Origin: Pedococcus dokdonensis | Lineage (GTDB): Bacteria; Actinomycetota; Actinomycetes; Actinomycetales; Dermatophilaceae | Direction: 5' to 3' | Length of the DNA: 64,000 bases | Assembly: GCF_900104525.1 (NCBI RefSeq) | Contig: NZ_LT629711.1 | Coordinates: 1,984,001-2,048,000, forward strand | Shown: in pieces, positions 52,694 through 61,420 of the stretch | Layout: each line of letters opens with the position of its first letter | How positions within the stretch are numbered: position 1 is the first letter of the stretch | The notes under the pieces: model-generated | Told to the model about the DNA's origin: nothing | What the model saw: only the letters and a program-made list of their open reading frames with translations | Databases searched by the model: none | Made by a program: the position numbers and the translations under genes

Positions 52694-53811
52694 ACGCCGG
52701 TCCGGGAGCGCACGACGAGGTCGGACAGCAGCGCCAGCGACCCGATCATGATCCCGCTGACGATGAGCAGCACCGTGCTCGCCGGGAAGTAGAACGGGTG
52801 GCGCACCATGTCGACGACCCCCTTGACCAGGCCGATCACGATCAGCCACAGGGCCGGCGGCATGAGCACCTTGAGCGGGTCGAAGTACATGACCATGCGC
52901 AGGACCTGGAGGATGTAGCGGTAGGCGTCGCGGACGAAGTGGAACTTGCTCACCCCGGCGCGCTTGGCATAGCTGGTCGGCACGTACTTGATGTCGTGCT
53001 GGTTGGACAGGAACGCCAGCGTGATCGTCGTGACGCAGCTGAAGCCGGGGGGCAGCAGCCGCAGGTAGGGCAGCGACACCTCACGTCGGAACGCGCGGAG
53101 TCCCGAGTTGAGGTCGGGGATGGTCTGGTTGGAGAGCTTCTCGGCGATCTTGCGGATCAGCCACTTGGCCGGGACCCGCGCCCACTTGTGGGTGCCCTCC
53201 TCGGTGGTCCGTGCTCCGACGACCTGGTCGTAGCTCGGGTCGTCGCGCAGGATCCGGACCAGGTCGGGGATCCGCTCGTTCTCGTAGGTCATGTCGGCGT
53301 CGGTCCACACGACGATCTCGCCGTAGGCCTGCTGGGTCCCGATCCGGCGGGCCGTGCCGCTGCCACCGTTGCGGCGGAACGGCATCACCCGGATGTTGGC
53401 GTAGTCGCGGCTGGCCTGCTCGAGCACCTCGAGGGTGTTGTCGGTCGACGCGTCGTCGATGCAGAGCACCTCGTAGGTGAACTCGCTGGAGTTCATCGCC
53501 GCCGTGATCCGGTCGATCTCCTTGAGGACGTGCTCGCCCTCGTTGTAGCAGGGCAGCACGATGGTGACGTAGGGCTTGCCGTGACCGGGCTCGCCGGGCA
53601 GCGGCGCTGCGGCCGGCTCGACCGCCGGGAGGTAGGCCGCGTCGGCGGGGTGCATCGGCGGCTCGGCTGCCGGGGCGGCCGGCGCCGGCGGGGCCGGTGG
53701 GGTCGGCTGGGTCGGGACCACCTCGGTGACGGGGGTCGACACCTGCGGGGGGTCGACGGGAATGCGCTCCGTGACGGGGACGGTGGGGCCGGTGCTGGGG
53801 TGCTCGCTCAT
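52690..53811 (-). CDS. GT2 glycosyltransferase with Pro-rich head and two C-terminal helices
   Basis: A 373-residue protein. A Pro/Ala/Glu-rich, probably disordered head (1-~75) precedes a DPM1-like GT2 domain: YVTIVLPCYNEGEHVLKEID, YEVLCIDDASTDNTLEVL (D-D-A-S), MPFRRNGGSGTARRIGTQQAYGEIVVWTDADMTYENERIPDLV (D-x-D) and NSGLRAFRR. Two helices close the chain (LIVIGLVKGVVDM and TVLLIVSGIMIGSLALL). It should make a polyprenyl-phosphate sugar donor or prime the pathway. First gene of the reverse four-gene operon; its stop overlaps the GT4 start (GTGA). Confidence 0.88.
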   Translation of the reverse strand: MSEHPSTGPTVPVTERIPVDPPQVSTPVTEVVPTQPTPPAPPAPAAPAAEPPMHPADAAYLPAVEPAAAPLPGEPGHGKPYVTIVLPCYNEGEHVLKEIDRITAAMNSSEFTYEVLCIDDASTDNTLEVLEQASRDYANIRVMPFRRNGGSGTARRIGTQQAYGEIVVWTDADMTYENERIPDLVRILRDDPSYDQVVGARTTEEGTHKWARVPAKWLIRKIAEKLSNQTIPDLNSGLRAFRREVSLPYLRLLPPGFSCVTTITLAFLSNQHDIKYVPTSYAKRAGVSKFHFVRDAYRYILQVLRMVMYFDPLKVLMPPALWLIVIGLVKGVVDMVRHPFYFPASTVLLIVSGIMIGSLALLSDLVVRSRTGV

Positions 53812-53855
53812 CTCGCGAGGAGCCTACCCGCCGCCTCTCCTCAGCGGAGTCACCA

Positions 53856-53907
53856 TCGACTCTGAAGGATTGTCCGTGCCCTGGTCCGGAAGATCCTTCA
53901 GAGTCGA
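53856..53907. repeat. Hairpin element A (15-bp perfect arms, 22-base loop) at the end of the 53.9-54.9 kb gene
   Basis: TCGACTCTGAAGGAT (53856-53870) and ATCCTTCAGAGTCGA (53893-53907) pair perfectly around a 22-base loop containing CCGTGCC and CGGAA. The right arm contains the stop codon (53900-53898) of the reverse gene. It is a close relative of the element at 54919. It could be a terminator, but two like copies flank one gene, which suggests a repeated element. Confidence 0.8.
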
Positions 53908-54869
53908 GGCACCTTGCATCCGTGCCGACGACATGGTCGCGGTCGACCCAGCCAGCCGCGGGCGCGCAGGACGGCACCGATGTCGACCGCGGTGTCACAC
54001 GGCGTGGCGGCGACATCCACCCAGAAGACCCGCACGGTGGCGCGATCGACCGACAACAGCTGTCGGTCTCGTCGGCCGTCCTTGACCCGATCCGCCCAGC
54101 GCTCGTGTCCGAGCCGGCCGTCGACCTCGACGACCAAGCGGTAAGGGACGTACTCGTTGTCGTGGAACCTCCTACCGCCCACGTCGGAAGGCGCCTGTCG
54201 GGTGGCCGTGGGGAGCCCGTGGGCTCGCTCGACATCACGGATGTACAGCACCTCCGCCCCGCTCTGCGCACCGTCCTGGACATCGGTCAGGGCAGGAACG
54301 AGCACCCGGCTGTGTCGATGGCCCTGACGGCTCGCCAGCTCTGCACGCAGGAGTCCGGTGGAGACCACCTCCTTCTGGACTGCGCGGGCGACGGTCGCGA
54401 GCGCGTCGACGGCCGTCCCCTGTGCCGCCACGTCGAGGACGGTGGCCGGCAGGGTGGTGCGCCATGGGTATGCCGTGTCGTCCACGAGGTCCTCCCACCG
54501 CACCGAACGACGGACCCGCACGGTCGGCCCCGAGGCGATGGATCGCTCGTACGGGACGACGATCTCGGAGACCTTCGGCGGCCTGCGATCGAGACCCCAG
54601 AGATACAGAGCCGAGCGGCCGCAGAAGGCCGCATCGGCGGTCGGTCCGGCTGACTGGCAGCGCAAGAGGTCGGCCGTGGCCGTGACGTGCCAGCCCTCCC
54701 GGCCCGGTCGCGTCAGGAAGACGCCCGCGCGCATCCGCACCCATCGCCCGGATGACGTCCGCCACTGCACGGCCTCGTCGGTCATGCCGGCAGCGAGGCA
54801 CTGCGCCCGCGTCAACAGGTCGAACTGTCGATCGGCGTGCTGACGAAGCGTCCTCCAGTCCACCCCCAT
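53898..54869 (-). CDS. AbiEi-like antitoxin/DUF559-type endonuclease-like protein
   Basis: A 323-residue protein of a common actinobacterial type. The N-terminal part has a helix-turn-helix like the AbiEi antitoxin family (DLLTRAQCLAAGMTDEAVQWRTSSGRWVRMRAGVFLT), then AFCGRSALYLWGL and PATVLDVAAQG. The C-terminal ~80 residues resemble a Vsr/DUF559 nuclease fold: YRLVVEVDGRLGHERWADRVKDGRRDRQLLSVDRATVRVFWVD, with acidic residues E-x-D then H and R-D. Both its ends lie in or beside hairpin elements A and B. Start ATG 54869 lacks a clear ribosome site. No partner toxin gene is adjacent. Confidence 0.72.
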   Translation of the reverse strand: MGVDWRTLRQHADRQFDLLTRAQCLAAGMTDEAVQWRTSSGRWVRMRAGVFLTRPGREGWHVTATADLLRCQSAGPTADAAFCGRSALYLWGLDRRPPKVSEIVVPYERSIASGPTVRVRRSVRWEDLVDDTAYPWRTTLPATVLDVAAQGTAVDALATVARAVQKEVVSTGLLRAELASRQGHRHSRVLVPALTDVQDGAQSGAEVLYIRDVERAHGLPTATRQAPSDVGGRRFHDNEYVPYRLVVEVDGRLGHERWADRVKDGRRDRQLLSVDRATVRVFWVDVAATPCDTAVDIGAVLRARGWLGRPRPCRRHGCKVPRL

Positions 54870-54918
54870 CGGACCACTCTGACCGGTGTGCGCCCCTGGC
54901 TCCCTGAGTCATCCACAC

Positions 54919-54978
54919 CCCCGCGACTCTGAAGGATCTCCCGTGCCTGGATGCGGAACATCCTTCAGACTCGCGGGG
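54919..54978. repeat. Hairpin element B (19-bp arms with one mismatch) upstream of the same gene
   Basis: CCCCGCGACTCTGAAGGAT (54919-54937) and ATCCTTCAGACTCGCGGGG (54960-54978), 18 of 19 pairing, again with a 22-base loop that holds CCGTGCC and CGGAA. Its core arms ACTCTGAAGGAT/ATCCTTCAGA match element A. It lies 50 bases before the start of the flanked gene and ~38 bases before the phosphatase gene. Confidence 0.8.
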
Positions 54979-55015
54979 TCAGCCAGGGTGGACCCCCTGT
55001 CGGGTCGCGATACGA

Positions 55016-55825
55016 GTGTGGAACGGTGTGGACGTGGACACCCAACAGGTGCTGGACCTGATGAAGCAGGTCGCGGCCGAGGTCATCACCCCGCGGTTCC
55101 GCTCGCTGGCCGACGGCGAGGTGATGGAGAAGAACCCGGGTGACCTCGTCACCATCGCCGACCAGGAGTCGGAGGCGATCCTCACCCGCGAGCTGTCCGC
55201 GGCCTACCCCGACGCCTTCGTCCTCGGCGAGGAGCTGACCTCCACCGACCCGACCGCGATCGACCGGTTCGTCGCGGCCGAGCACGCCTTCACGGTGGAC
55301 CCCGTCGACGGCACCAAGAACTTCGTGCACGGCTCGCCCGACCACGCGGTCATGGTGAGCGAGGTGGTCCGCGGCGAGACGGTGCGCGGGTGGATCTGGC
55401 AGCCCGAGCACCAGGTCGCGTGGGTCGCCGAGAAGGGTGCCGGTGTCTACCGCGACGGCGTGCGGGTCACCCGTGAACCGGTCGGCGACGGCGTCCCGCC
55501 GAAGGGTGTCACCTCGATCTGGCCGCTGCGCGGGCACTCGCTCGGCTCGCTGCCGGCGCTCGTCGGCTCGTGGGTCTGCTGCGGTGTCGACTACCCGCGC
55601 CTGCTCGAGGGCGCCTGCGACTACATCCTCTACGCCCGCAACAGCCCTTGGGACCACTCGCCCGGCACCCTGATGGTCCGCGAGGCCGGCGGCCACGCGG
55701 GGCACGCCGACGGCACGGCATACTCCCCCGTCGTCCTGACCCCCGGCATCATCGTCGCCGCCGACCGCGGCACCTTCGAGGCGGTGCGCCGGCACGCGTC
55801 CGACGCCTTCGCGCGACGCGGCTGA
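55016..55825 (+). CDS. Inositol-monophosphatase-family phosphatase (histidinol- or sugar-phosphate type)
   Basis: A 269-residue Mg-dependent phosphatase. GEEL (Glu72/Glu73), DPVDGTKNF (Asp95, Asp98) and PWDHSPGTLMVREAGG near the C-terminus are the three family blocks. The final domain reads VVLTPGIIVAADRGTFEAV. The substrate could be inositol phosphate, histidinol phosphate or a sugar phosphate; no histidine genes are nearby. GTG 55016 gives the longest form and GTG 55028 or 55034 are alternatives; none has a clear ribosome site. Confidence 0.9.
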   Translation: MWNGVDVDTQQVLDLMKQVAAEVITPRFRSLADGEVMEKNPGDLVTIADQESEAILTRELSAAYPDAFVLGEELTSTDPTAIDRFVAAEHAFTVDPVDGTKNFVHGSPDHAVMVSEVVRGETVRGWIWQPEHQVAWVAEKGAGVYRDGVRVTREPVGDGVPPKGVTSIWPLRGHSLGSLPALVGSWVCCGVDYPRLLEGACDYILYARNSPWDHSPGTLMVREAGGHAGHADGTAYSPVVLTPGIIVAADRGTFEAVRRHASDAFARRG

Positions 55826-55831
55826 CCGACC

Positions 55832-56131
55832 GTGTCGCGCACCTGGCAGCACCACGAGGTATGCCGGGTGGCCGGCCTCGTCGGCGACCCGGCCGCTCTC
55901 GGTGGCGCGGTGACGACGGCCCTCTGCGGGCACTGGGAGCACGACGGCCCGTGCCGGTGGGAGCACTTCACCGACAGCCGCCCGGAGGGCGACGAGGTCG
56001 TGGTGACGGTGTACTTCGAAGCGGGAGTGGAGGACGAGGAGCAGGTGCGGCGGCTGGTCCGCGACGCCCTCGCTGTGGGATCACTCGTCGGTCCCGACGG
56101 CACGACCACGACGTGGAGGCTGCTGGACTGA
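55832..56131 (+). CDS. Hypothetical protein, 99 residues
   Basis: Reads WQHHEVCRVAGLVGDPAALGGAVTTALCGHWEHDGPCRWEHFTDSRPEGDEVVVTVYFEAG and ends TTTTWRLLD. His and Cys residues near the start might bind metal. The starting GTG at 55832 is 6 bases after the phosphatase stop, so the two may be cotranscribed. No known family recognised. It converges with the GT-C gene (10 bases between stops). Confidence 0.6.
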   Translation: MSRTWQHHEVCRVAGLVGDPAALGGAVTTALCGHWEHDGPCRWEHFTDSRPEGDEVVVTVYFEAGVEDEEQVRRLVRDALAVGSLVGPDGTTTTWRLLD

Positions 56132-56141
56132 TCCCCCGGCG

Positions 56142-58256
56142 TCAGCCGAGCCGGGCCAGGTAGAGGCGGATCGGTAGCTCCACCAACGCATCCGGGCGTC
56201 GTTCGAGCAGCCGGTCGTCCTCCTGCACGCGGGCATCGGTCCCCACCACGGCTCCCTTCAGCCCCAGCCGCTCGAGGGCCTCGGTCGAGTCGGCGGCGAC
56301 CAGCACCAGCCGACCACCGCGGTCCTCCACGGCCGACTGCACCTGCTCGACGGCGGCGCCCAGGCGAACCGGGTCGTTGCGCAGCGCCGAGGTGGTCGAG
56401 AGCGCGCTGACGCCGCAGTAGCCGCGCAACACCTGCGGCCACTCGTTGGCGGCCCGCGAGTCGACCATCAGCGCCACGTCACCGGGCCGCAGCGACCGGC
56501 AGGCCGTGTCGACAGCGGCCCACTCCCCCAGCTCGACCCGCTCGTCGACGTGGGGGCGGGTGGCCAGGGCGGTGGGCACGAGCAGGGCGGCCACGACCGC
56601 GAGGCCGGCGGCGACGTTGACGACGTACGGGATGCGGCGCAGCCGCGTCTGCGCGATCCACGCGGAGCAGGCCACGGTGAGGACCACTACGGTCGGCAAC
56701 GCGATGACGAGCCGCCGGTCGGCCCACGGGTGGTCGGGCGTGATGCCCGGGCGGTAGAGGGTGAGGAGGGTCGACCCGATCGTGACGACCGCGGCGCCGG
56801 TCCAGGCGGGCAGCTCGCGGTCGTCCACCCAGGCCGCCGCGGCGCGGTGGGCCAGCACCGCCGTGGCGACGAGGGCCAGCGCGAGCGCCGCGGGACCGAG
56901 CCACCAGGCCATCCAGACGAGGGTGTGCTCGGCGTAGGTGCGACCCCCGTCGACGGGCAGTCCCTGACGCGCCTGCAGACCGGCCACGACGCGGGCGCCG
57001 GGGTCGGCCGCCGACTGGCGCACGACCTGCCACCACGGCCGGCTGGCGAGCACCAGGCCCACGACCACGAACCCACCCGCGAGCACCCGCGGCAGCCAGG
57101 CCCGGGCGACGGTCGGGAGGGACCACCCGCGGCGCCCACCCACGAGGAGCACGACCCCGAGGAGGCAGGCCGCGACCCCCATCGCCACGAGCGGCAGCAG
57201 GGAGCCTGCGATGCTGCGCAGGTACTCGCTCGACGTCAGCCAGGTCACCCCGAACGCGACCGTCGCGGAGACCGCGGTCGCCAGGCCGAGTGCTCGCGCG
57301 TGCGCCTGCCGCTGGAGCGAGGCAAGCACCACGACGGGCACGACGAGCACGACCTCACGCAGTGCGTCGACACGGATCGTGATGGCGCCACCCATGAGCA
57401 CGCCCGCGACCACCGCCGTGCGGCGGGCCAGCAGGACGTCGGGGTATGCCGCGCTGCGGGCTGCCAGCACCATCGCCAGGAGGCCGGCGACCAGGACGGG
57501 CAGGGCGACGGGCTCGGAGTAGGTCGAGCGGGCCACGTGGAGCAAGGGGAAGACGAGGGCGGTGGCCAGGGCGGCCAGTGGCCCCCAGCGCGGACCCACG
57601 ACGGTCGCGGTCAGCAGCCCGACCCCGAGCACGGTGAGGCCGAAGAGGATCGCGGGCGCCCAGGCCACGCCGGCCTGGCCGCCGAGCCACCACGCCACCG
57701 AGTACCACGCGGACGGCCCCACCGGGAACTGCGGCTGGATGCTGGGGTCCTGCGGGGTGCCGGTCTGGTAGAACGCCGGGCTGGCCAGCGTGATGCCGTC
57801 GATGTCGAGCACGTCCGCCCCGCCGACCGTGCCGGGTGCGACGTCGATCGGCCGCTGGTGTCCCGCAGCCAGCTGGATCGCCGACTGCAGGTAGGAGCCG
57901 GAGTCGCGCCGCGGCAGCACCTGCTCGGAGTGCGTCGTGCCGGCCCACACCATCGCGCCGAGGGCGAGCGCCACGAGCAGGCCGGCCGACCAGACCGGCA
58001 GGGGGCGCACGGGGACGAGCGCCGCGACGAAGCCCGAGACCACGGCGAGCCCGAGCAGCACGGCCGCGGCGACCCACGGCTGCCACAGTCCGCCGAGCGA
58101 CAGCAGCGCCGCGGCGAGCGAACCGAGCACCAGCAGCAGCGCCGACCACACCACGGTGCGGGTGACGAGCCAGCCGCCCCAGGCTGCGCCGCGGCCCAGT
58201 GGGGCGTCGCCGGGGTCGGGTGCGTAGGGGTAGCGGCGGGGTTCGCGGCTGCTCAC
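56142..58256 (-). CDS. Multi-pass membrane protein, GT-C glycosyltransferase-like
   Basis: A 704-residue protein with about 14 helices. The first outside loop THSEQVLPRRDSGSYLQSAIQLAAGHQRP holds the D of a GT-C D-x-x-x-Y-like site, followed by FPVGPSAWYSVAWWLGGQAGVAWAPAIL. The soluble end (~590-704) includes DTACRSLRPGDVALMVDSRAANEWPQVLRGYCGVSALST. GTG 58256 (SSREPRRYPYAPDPG) gives the N-terminal cytosolic head; no strong ribosome site is seen. It likely takes sugars from a polyprenyl phosphate; partner glycan unknown. It is divergent from the cytidylyltransferase gene. Confidence 0.65.
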   Translation of the reverse strand: MSSREPRRYPYAPDPGDAPLGRGAAWGGWLVTRTVVWSALLLVLGSLAAALLSLGGLWQPWVAAAVLLGLAVVSGFVAALVPVRPLPVWSAGLLVALALGAMVWAGTTHSEQVLPRRDSGSYLQSAIQLAAGHQRPIDVAPGTVGGADVLDIDGITLASPAFYQTGTPQDPSIQPQFPVGPSAWYSVAWWLGGQAGVAWAPAILFGLTVLGVGLLTATVVGPRWGPLAALATALVFPLLHVARSTYSEPVALPVLVAGLLAMVLAARSAAYPDVLLARRTAVVAGVLMGGAITIRVDALREVVLVVPVVVLASLQRQAHARALGLATAVSATVAFGVTWLTSSEYLRSIAGSLLPLVAMGVAACLLGVVLLVGGRRGWSLPTVARAWLPRVLAGGFVVVGLVLASRPWWQVVRQSAADPGARVVAGLQARQGLPVDGGRTYAEHTLVWMAWWLGPAALALALVATAVLAHRAAAAWVDDRELPAWTGAAVVTIGSTLLTLYRPGITPDHPWADRRLVIALPTVVVLTVACSAWIAQTRLRRIPYVVNVAAGLAVVAALLVPTALATRPHVDERVELGEWAAVDTACRSLRPGDVALMVDSRAANEWPQVLRGYCGVSALSTTSALRNDPVRLGAAVEQVQSAVEDRGGRLVLVAADSTEALERLGLKGAVVGTDARVQEDDRLLERRPDALVELPIRLYLARLG

Positions 58257-58319
58257 AGTCGGCCACGCTACTGGTCGACGATGTGGGGTCGACGGAGGTC
58301 TCGCGATAACCTCACCGCC

Positions 58320-58736
58320 ATGCCTGACGCCACGAGCAGCCCGCGCACGGTCATCACCTTCGGGACCTTCGACGTCCTGCACGTCGGGCACATCCGGATC
58401 CTCAAGCGGGCCGCGTCGCTCGGCGACCGGCTCGTCGTCGGCGTGTCGGCCGATGCGCTCAACGAGGCCAAGAAGGGCCGGGCGCCGGTCTTCTCCCAGG
58501 ACGAGCGGCTGGAGATCATCGGCAGCCTGAAGTTCGTCGACGAGGTCTTCGTCGAGGAGAGCCTCGAGCTCAAGCGCGACTACATCGTCGAGCACGGGGC
58601 CGACGTCCTCGCGATGGGCGACGACTGGAAGGGTCGCTTCGACTTCGTCTCCGACCTGTGTGAGGTCGTCTACTTCCCGCGCACCCCGTCCGTGTCGACG
58701 ACCGAGCTCATCGAGCACATCGCCAACACCGCCTGA
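58320..58736 (+). CDS. Cytidylyltransferase-like protein (TagD/TarD type)
   Basis: A 138-residue nucleotidyltransferase fold: VITFGTFDVLHVGHIRILKRAASLGDRLVVGVSAD contains the H-x-G-H site, and FPRTPSVSTTELIEHI is the R-T-x-x-[IV]-S-T-T block. Length and motifs fit glycerol-3-phosphate cytidylyltransferase, which makes CDP-glycerol for teichoic-acid-type polymers. In this position a role in wall or glycan polymer formation is likely. The stop shares a base with the next gene start (TGATG). Confidence 0.88.
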   Translation: MPDATSSPRTVITFGTFDVLHVGHIRILKRAASLGDRLVVGVSADALNEAKKGRAPVFSQDERLEIIGSLKFVDEVFVEESLELKRDYIVEHGADVLAMGDDWKGRFDFVSDLCEVVYFPRTPSVSTTELIEHIANTA

Positions 58737-59437
58737 TGCCACCCACTCCCGCCGAGGTCCTCGCAGCGCTGCTGCGCTCCGACCCGGGTCGTCCCCGGGT
58801 CACGTTCTACGAGGACACCCCGGGACCGACGAGTGGTGAGCGGATCGAGCTGAGCGCGAAGGTGCTCGGCAACTGGGTCAGCAAGGCCGCGAACGCCCTC
58901 CAGGAGGAGTGGGACCTCGCGCCGGGGTCGCGGGTGCGCCTCGCCCTCCCGCCGCACTGGCGCTCGCTCTACTGGGCGCTGGCCGTGTGGTCGGTGGGTG
59001 CGACCGTCGTCCTCGACGACGGGGAGGCCGACCTCGTCGTCACCGACGACCCCGCCCTGGCGACCACCAGCCCGGCCGTCCTGGTCACCCTCGCCGCACT
59101 GGCTCGCGGCGCCACGGAGCCCGTCCCCGCAGGCGCGATGGACGACGCCAAGGAGCTGGCGACGTATGCCGACCAGTTCAGCGCGTGGGACGAGCCGGCT
59201 CCCAGTGACCCCGCGGTGACGGGCGCAGGCGACGCGGCATACGAAGACGTTGTGCCGCAGCGTGATTGGGGCGTGGGCGTGCGAGTACACACCGCAGCGG
59301 GTGACCTCGGCGCGGTGCTGGGCACCGCGCTTGCTGCCTGGTCGCTGGACGGGTCCCTGGTGCTGTCACGCGGACCCGAGCCGGCCGGCGGCCGGGGCTC
59401 GCGGCTCTCCGCCGAGGGCGTCACGCAAGAGGCCTAG
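58736..59437 (+). CDS. TIGR03089 family protein (AMP-binding-like)
   Basis: A 233-residue actinobacterial protein of TIGR03089, a short relative of AMP-dependent synthetases. Seen: PRVTFYEDTPGPTSGERIELSAKVLGNWVSKAANALQEEWDLAPGSRVRLALPPHWRSLYWALAVWSVGATVVL. It lacks the C-terminal adenylating motifs of true acyl-CoA ligases, so catalytic activity is uncertain. ATG overlaps the previous stop (TGATG), coupling it to the cytidylyltransferase. Its stop TAG shares three bases with the convergent gene's stop (CTAG). Confidence 0.88.
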   Translation: MPPTPAEVLAALLRSDPGRPRVTFYEDTPGPTSGERIELSAKVLGNWVSKAANALQEEWDLAPGSRVRLALPPHWRSLYWALAVWSVGATVVLDDGEADLVVTDDPALATTSPAVLVTLAALARGATEPVPAGAMDDAKELATYADQFSAWDEPAPSDPAVTGAGDAAYEDVVPQRDWGVGVRVHTAAGDLGAVLGTALAAWSLDGSLVLSRGPEPAGGRGSRLSAEGVTQEA

Positions 59438-61086
59438 CGGCGGCGGAGCTCCGCCTCGAGCGCCTGCCAGGTGAGGGTCGCGACGACACCGGTGCGGGCG
59501 AGCTTGGCCCGGCCCTGCAGGGCCTTGACCGCCGTCACCGTCGCCGATCCGAAGACGCCGTCGGCCTTGACCCGCAACGCCTTCTGGAGCGCCGTGACAG
59601 CCGCGCCACGTGAGCCCGGCTTGAGGACCGTGCCGTAGTAGGCGCGCAGCGGGTAGTCGCGGTTCTCCAGTGCCTGCCAGACCTTGCTGTCGACGACGCC
59701 GGTCTGGGCCAGGTGGTGCGACTTCTGGAACGCCTTGACCGCCGACGCGGTCCGGGGCCCGAAGGCGCCGTCGACCGACAGCCCGCCCAGCGCGCGCTGC
59801 AGGGTCTTGACGCCGGCGCCCCGCGAACCGTTGCGCAGCACGGTCGACATGAGGGCGGTGTAGGGCGTGGCCACCCGGGTCGTCCCGCGGGACGCACCCG
59901 TGGAGGTGCCCGTGCCACTCATCAGCGCCGCCCAGGTGGAGGCGCCGACGATGCCCGTGGCCGGGAGGTTGTGCCGGGCCTGGAAGGCCTTCACCGCAGC
60001 CTCGGTCTTCGGGCCGAACGCGCCGTCGGCGGTGATGCCGAGCGCCTTCTGGAGCGCGACCACCGCAGAGCCCGAGGACCCCCTCTTGAGGGTGAGCTTC
60101 GCGTAGGCAGCGAGCGGGCTCACGGGGGCCGTCACCGGCGGCTTCGTGGGCGTCGTCACCGGCGGCTTCGCCGGGGTCGTCGGCGGCTTGGTCGTCGTGG
60201 GCGGCGGCGTGGTCGGCTTGGCCGGCGTGCTCGTGCTGCGCGGCGGGATCAGCTTGAGCGCCACCATCTTCGCCCACGTCGCCGGGTCGAGCTGACCGGT
60301 GACCTTCACCCCGTGGGATCCCTGCCAGGTGCGCAGCGCAGCCGCCGTCTTGGGGCCGAAGATGCCGTCGGGCGTGACGCCGATGACCTTCTGCGCGAGC
60401 ACCACGTCGGGACCTGTCGCGCCCTGGATGAGCAGCGAGTAGACCGCCGACGGGGTCTGTGGCGGGGTGGTCGGCTTCGGCGCCGAGGCCGGGCCGGGGC
60501 TCACCGTCGTGAGCGGCTTGCCGGTCCACCACGACGTGCGGCTGTAGGCGCCGTCCCACGAGAAGGAGAAGTGGATGTGGTCGGTGTGCGGCACTGCGCC
60601 GGTGTAGGGAGCCCAGCCTCGGGCCGGGTCGTAGGCACGCCACATCTTGTGGTTCCAGATGATGTACATGATCCCGAACCGGCGGGCCATCGCGCCGGGT
60701 CGGCCCTGCGCGTCGGGGGCGGAGAGCCACTGGGTGACGGAGTCGGCGATCGCCTTCTCGTTGGGCTTGTTGGCGCTGAGCATCCAGTCCCAGGCCCGGC
60801 CCTCGGAGTGCTCGGTCAGCCCGCTGTTGCAGTTGCGGGTGATGCCCCAGTCGGCGCTGCCGACCTTGTAGTGGCTCGACATCAGCTTGGCGAAGGCCAC
60901 CACACCGGGCTTGGCGTTCGGGTCGCAGAGCCGCTGGGCCTGGTAGGGCGAGGCGACGTCGAGCCCGGACGGCAGGGTCTTGGTCGGCGGCTTGGGCAGC
61001 GTCGCGGCATCCGCGGTCGCCATCCCGACGGGGACGGTGAGGACGGGGATGGCGAGGACGCCGAAGGCACGCACGGCACGCGACAC
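59434..61086 (-). CDS. Secreted M15-like peptidase domain with four peptidoglycan-binding modules
   Basis: A 550-residue exported protein. It has a signal peptide (1-~28, LAIPVLTVPVGMATADAA), then an ARB_07466/M15-like domain (~40-185) with likely zinc ligands His93 and Asp100 in EHSEGRAWDW and the H-x-H at His170/His172. Next come a Thr/Pro-rich linker and four PG_binding_1 modules (about 218-275, 325-388, 412-472, 481-545; each with D-G-x-F-G-x-x-T). It probably binds or cleaves cell-wall peptides. GTG 61086 has GGAG five bases upstream. Upstream DNA contains GTGAC/GTGATC words that could be MtrA sites (inference). Confidence 0.87.
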   Translation of the reverse strand: MSRAVRAFGVLAIPVLTVPVGMATADAATLPKPPTKTLPSGLDVASPYQAQRLCDPNAKPGVVAFAKLMSSHYKVGSADWGITRNCNSGLTEHSEGRAWDWMLSANKPNEKAIADSVTQWLSAPDAQGRPGAMARRFGIMYIIWNHKMWRAYDPARGWAPYTGAVPHTDHIHFSFSWDGAYSRTSWWTGKPLTTVSPGPASAPKPTTPPQTPSAVYSLLIQGATGPDVVLAQKVIGVTPDGIFGPKTAAALRTWQGSHGVKVTGQLDPATWAKMVALKLIPPRSTSTPAKPTTPPPTTTKPPTTPAKPPVTTPTKPPVTAPVSPLAAYAKLTLKRGSSGSAVVALQKALGITADGAFGPKTEAAVKAFQARHNLPATGIVGASTWAALMSGTGTSTGASRGTTRVATPYTALMSTVLRNGSRGAGVKTLQRALGGLSVDGAFGPRTASAVKAFQKSHHLAQTGVVDSKVWQALENRDYPLRAYYGTVLKPGSRGAAVTALQKALRVKADGVFGSATVTAVKALQGRAKLARTGVVATLTWQALEAELRRR

Positions 61087-61420
61087 GAGGACTCCACGGG
61101 GGGATGGCGGCCCGGATCGCGAGCCGCTGGAGGGCGTATGGACACCCGCCCCACAGGTGACCAGGCGTCACTCGTGGAGCAGGCAGGACATTTGTCCCAC
61201 CAGTGATCACCCGTCACAAGCGGTTCGAGTGAACTACAACCACGGAATTCGCATCACCCTCCCCCGAACGGCTCACAGCTCCATCCCCGGCGCACGCGTG
61301 CTCCGTCCGCCACGCGCATGGCTACGCCCACCCGTCGCATGTGGGGTGGGCACCCGGCACACCGGGACGTGGGGAGGGACCGCGAAAGGCGGCCGGAGGC
61401 ATCCGACTAGAGTCCACGCC
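61087..61420. other. Divergent promoter region, no gene seen
   Basis: 334 bp between the wall-binding protein and the CoA-transferase operon. I see no believable short gene or RNA. It holds the 12-bp palindrome GGACATTTGTCC (61186-61197), the word TGATCA next to GTCAC, and an AT-richer stretch (61216-61254, ACTACAACCACGGAATTC) that may hold a promoter. A c-di-AMP (ydaO) riboswitch, common upstream of wall hydrolases, was looked for and not found. Confidence 0.5.
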
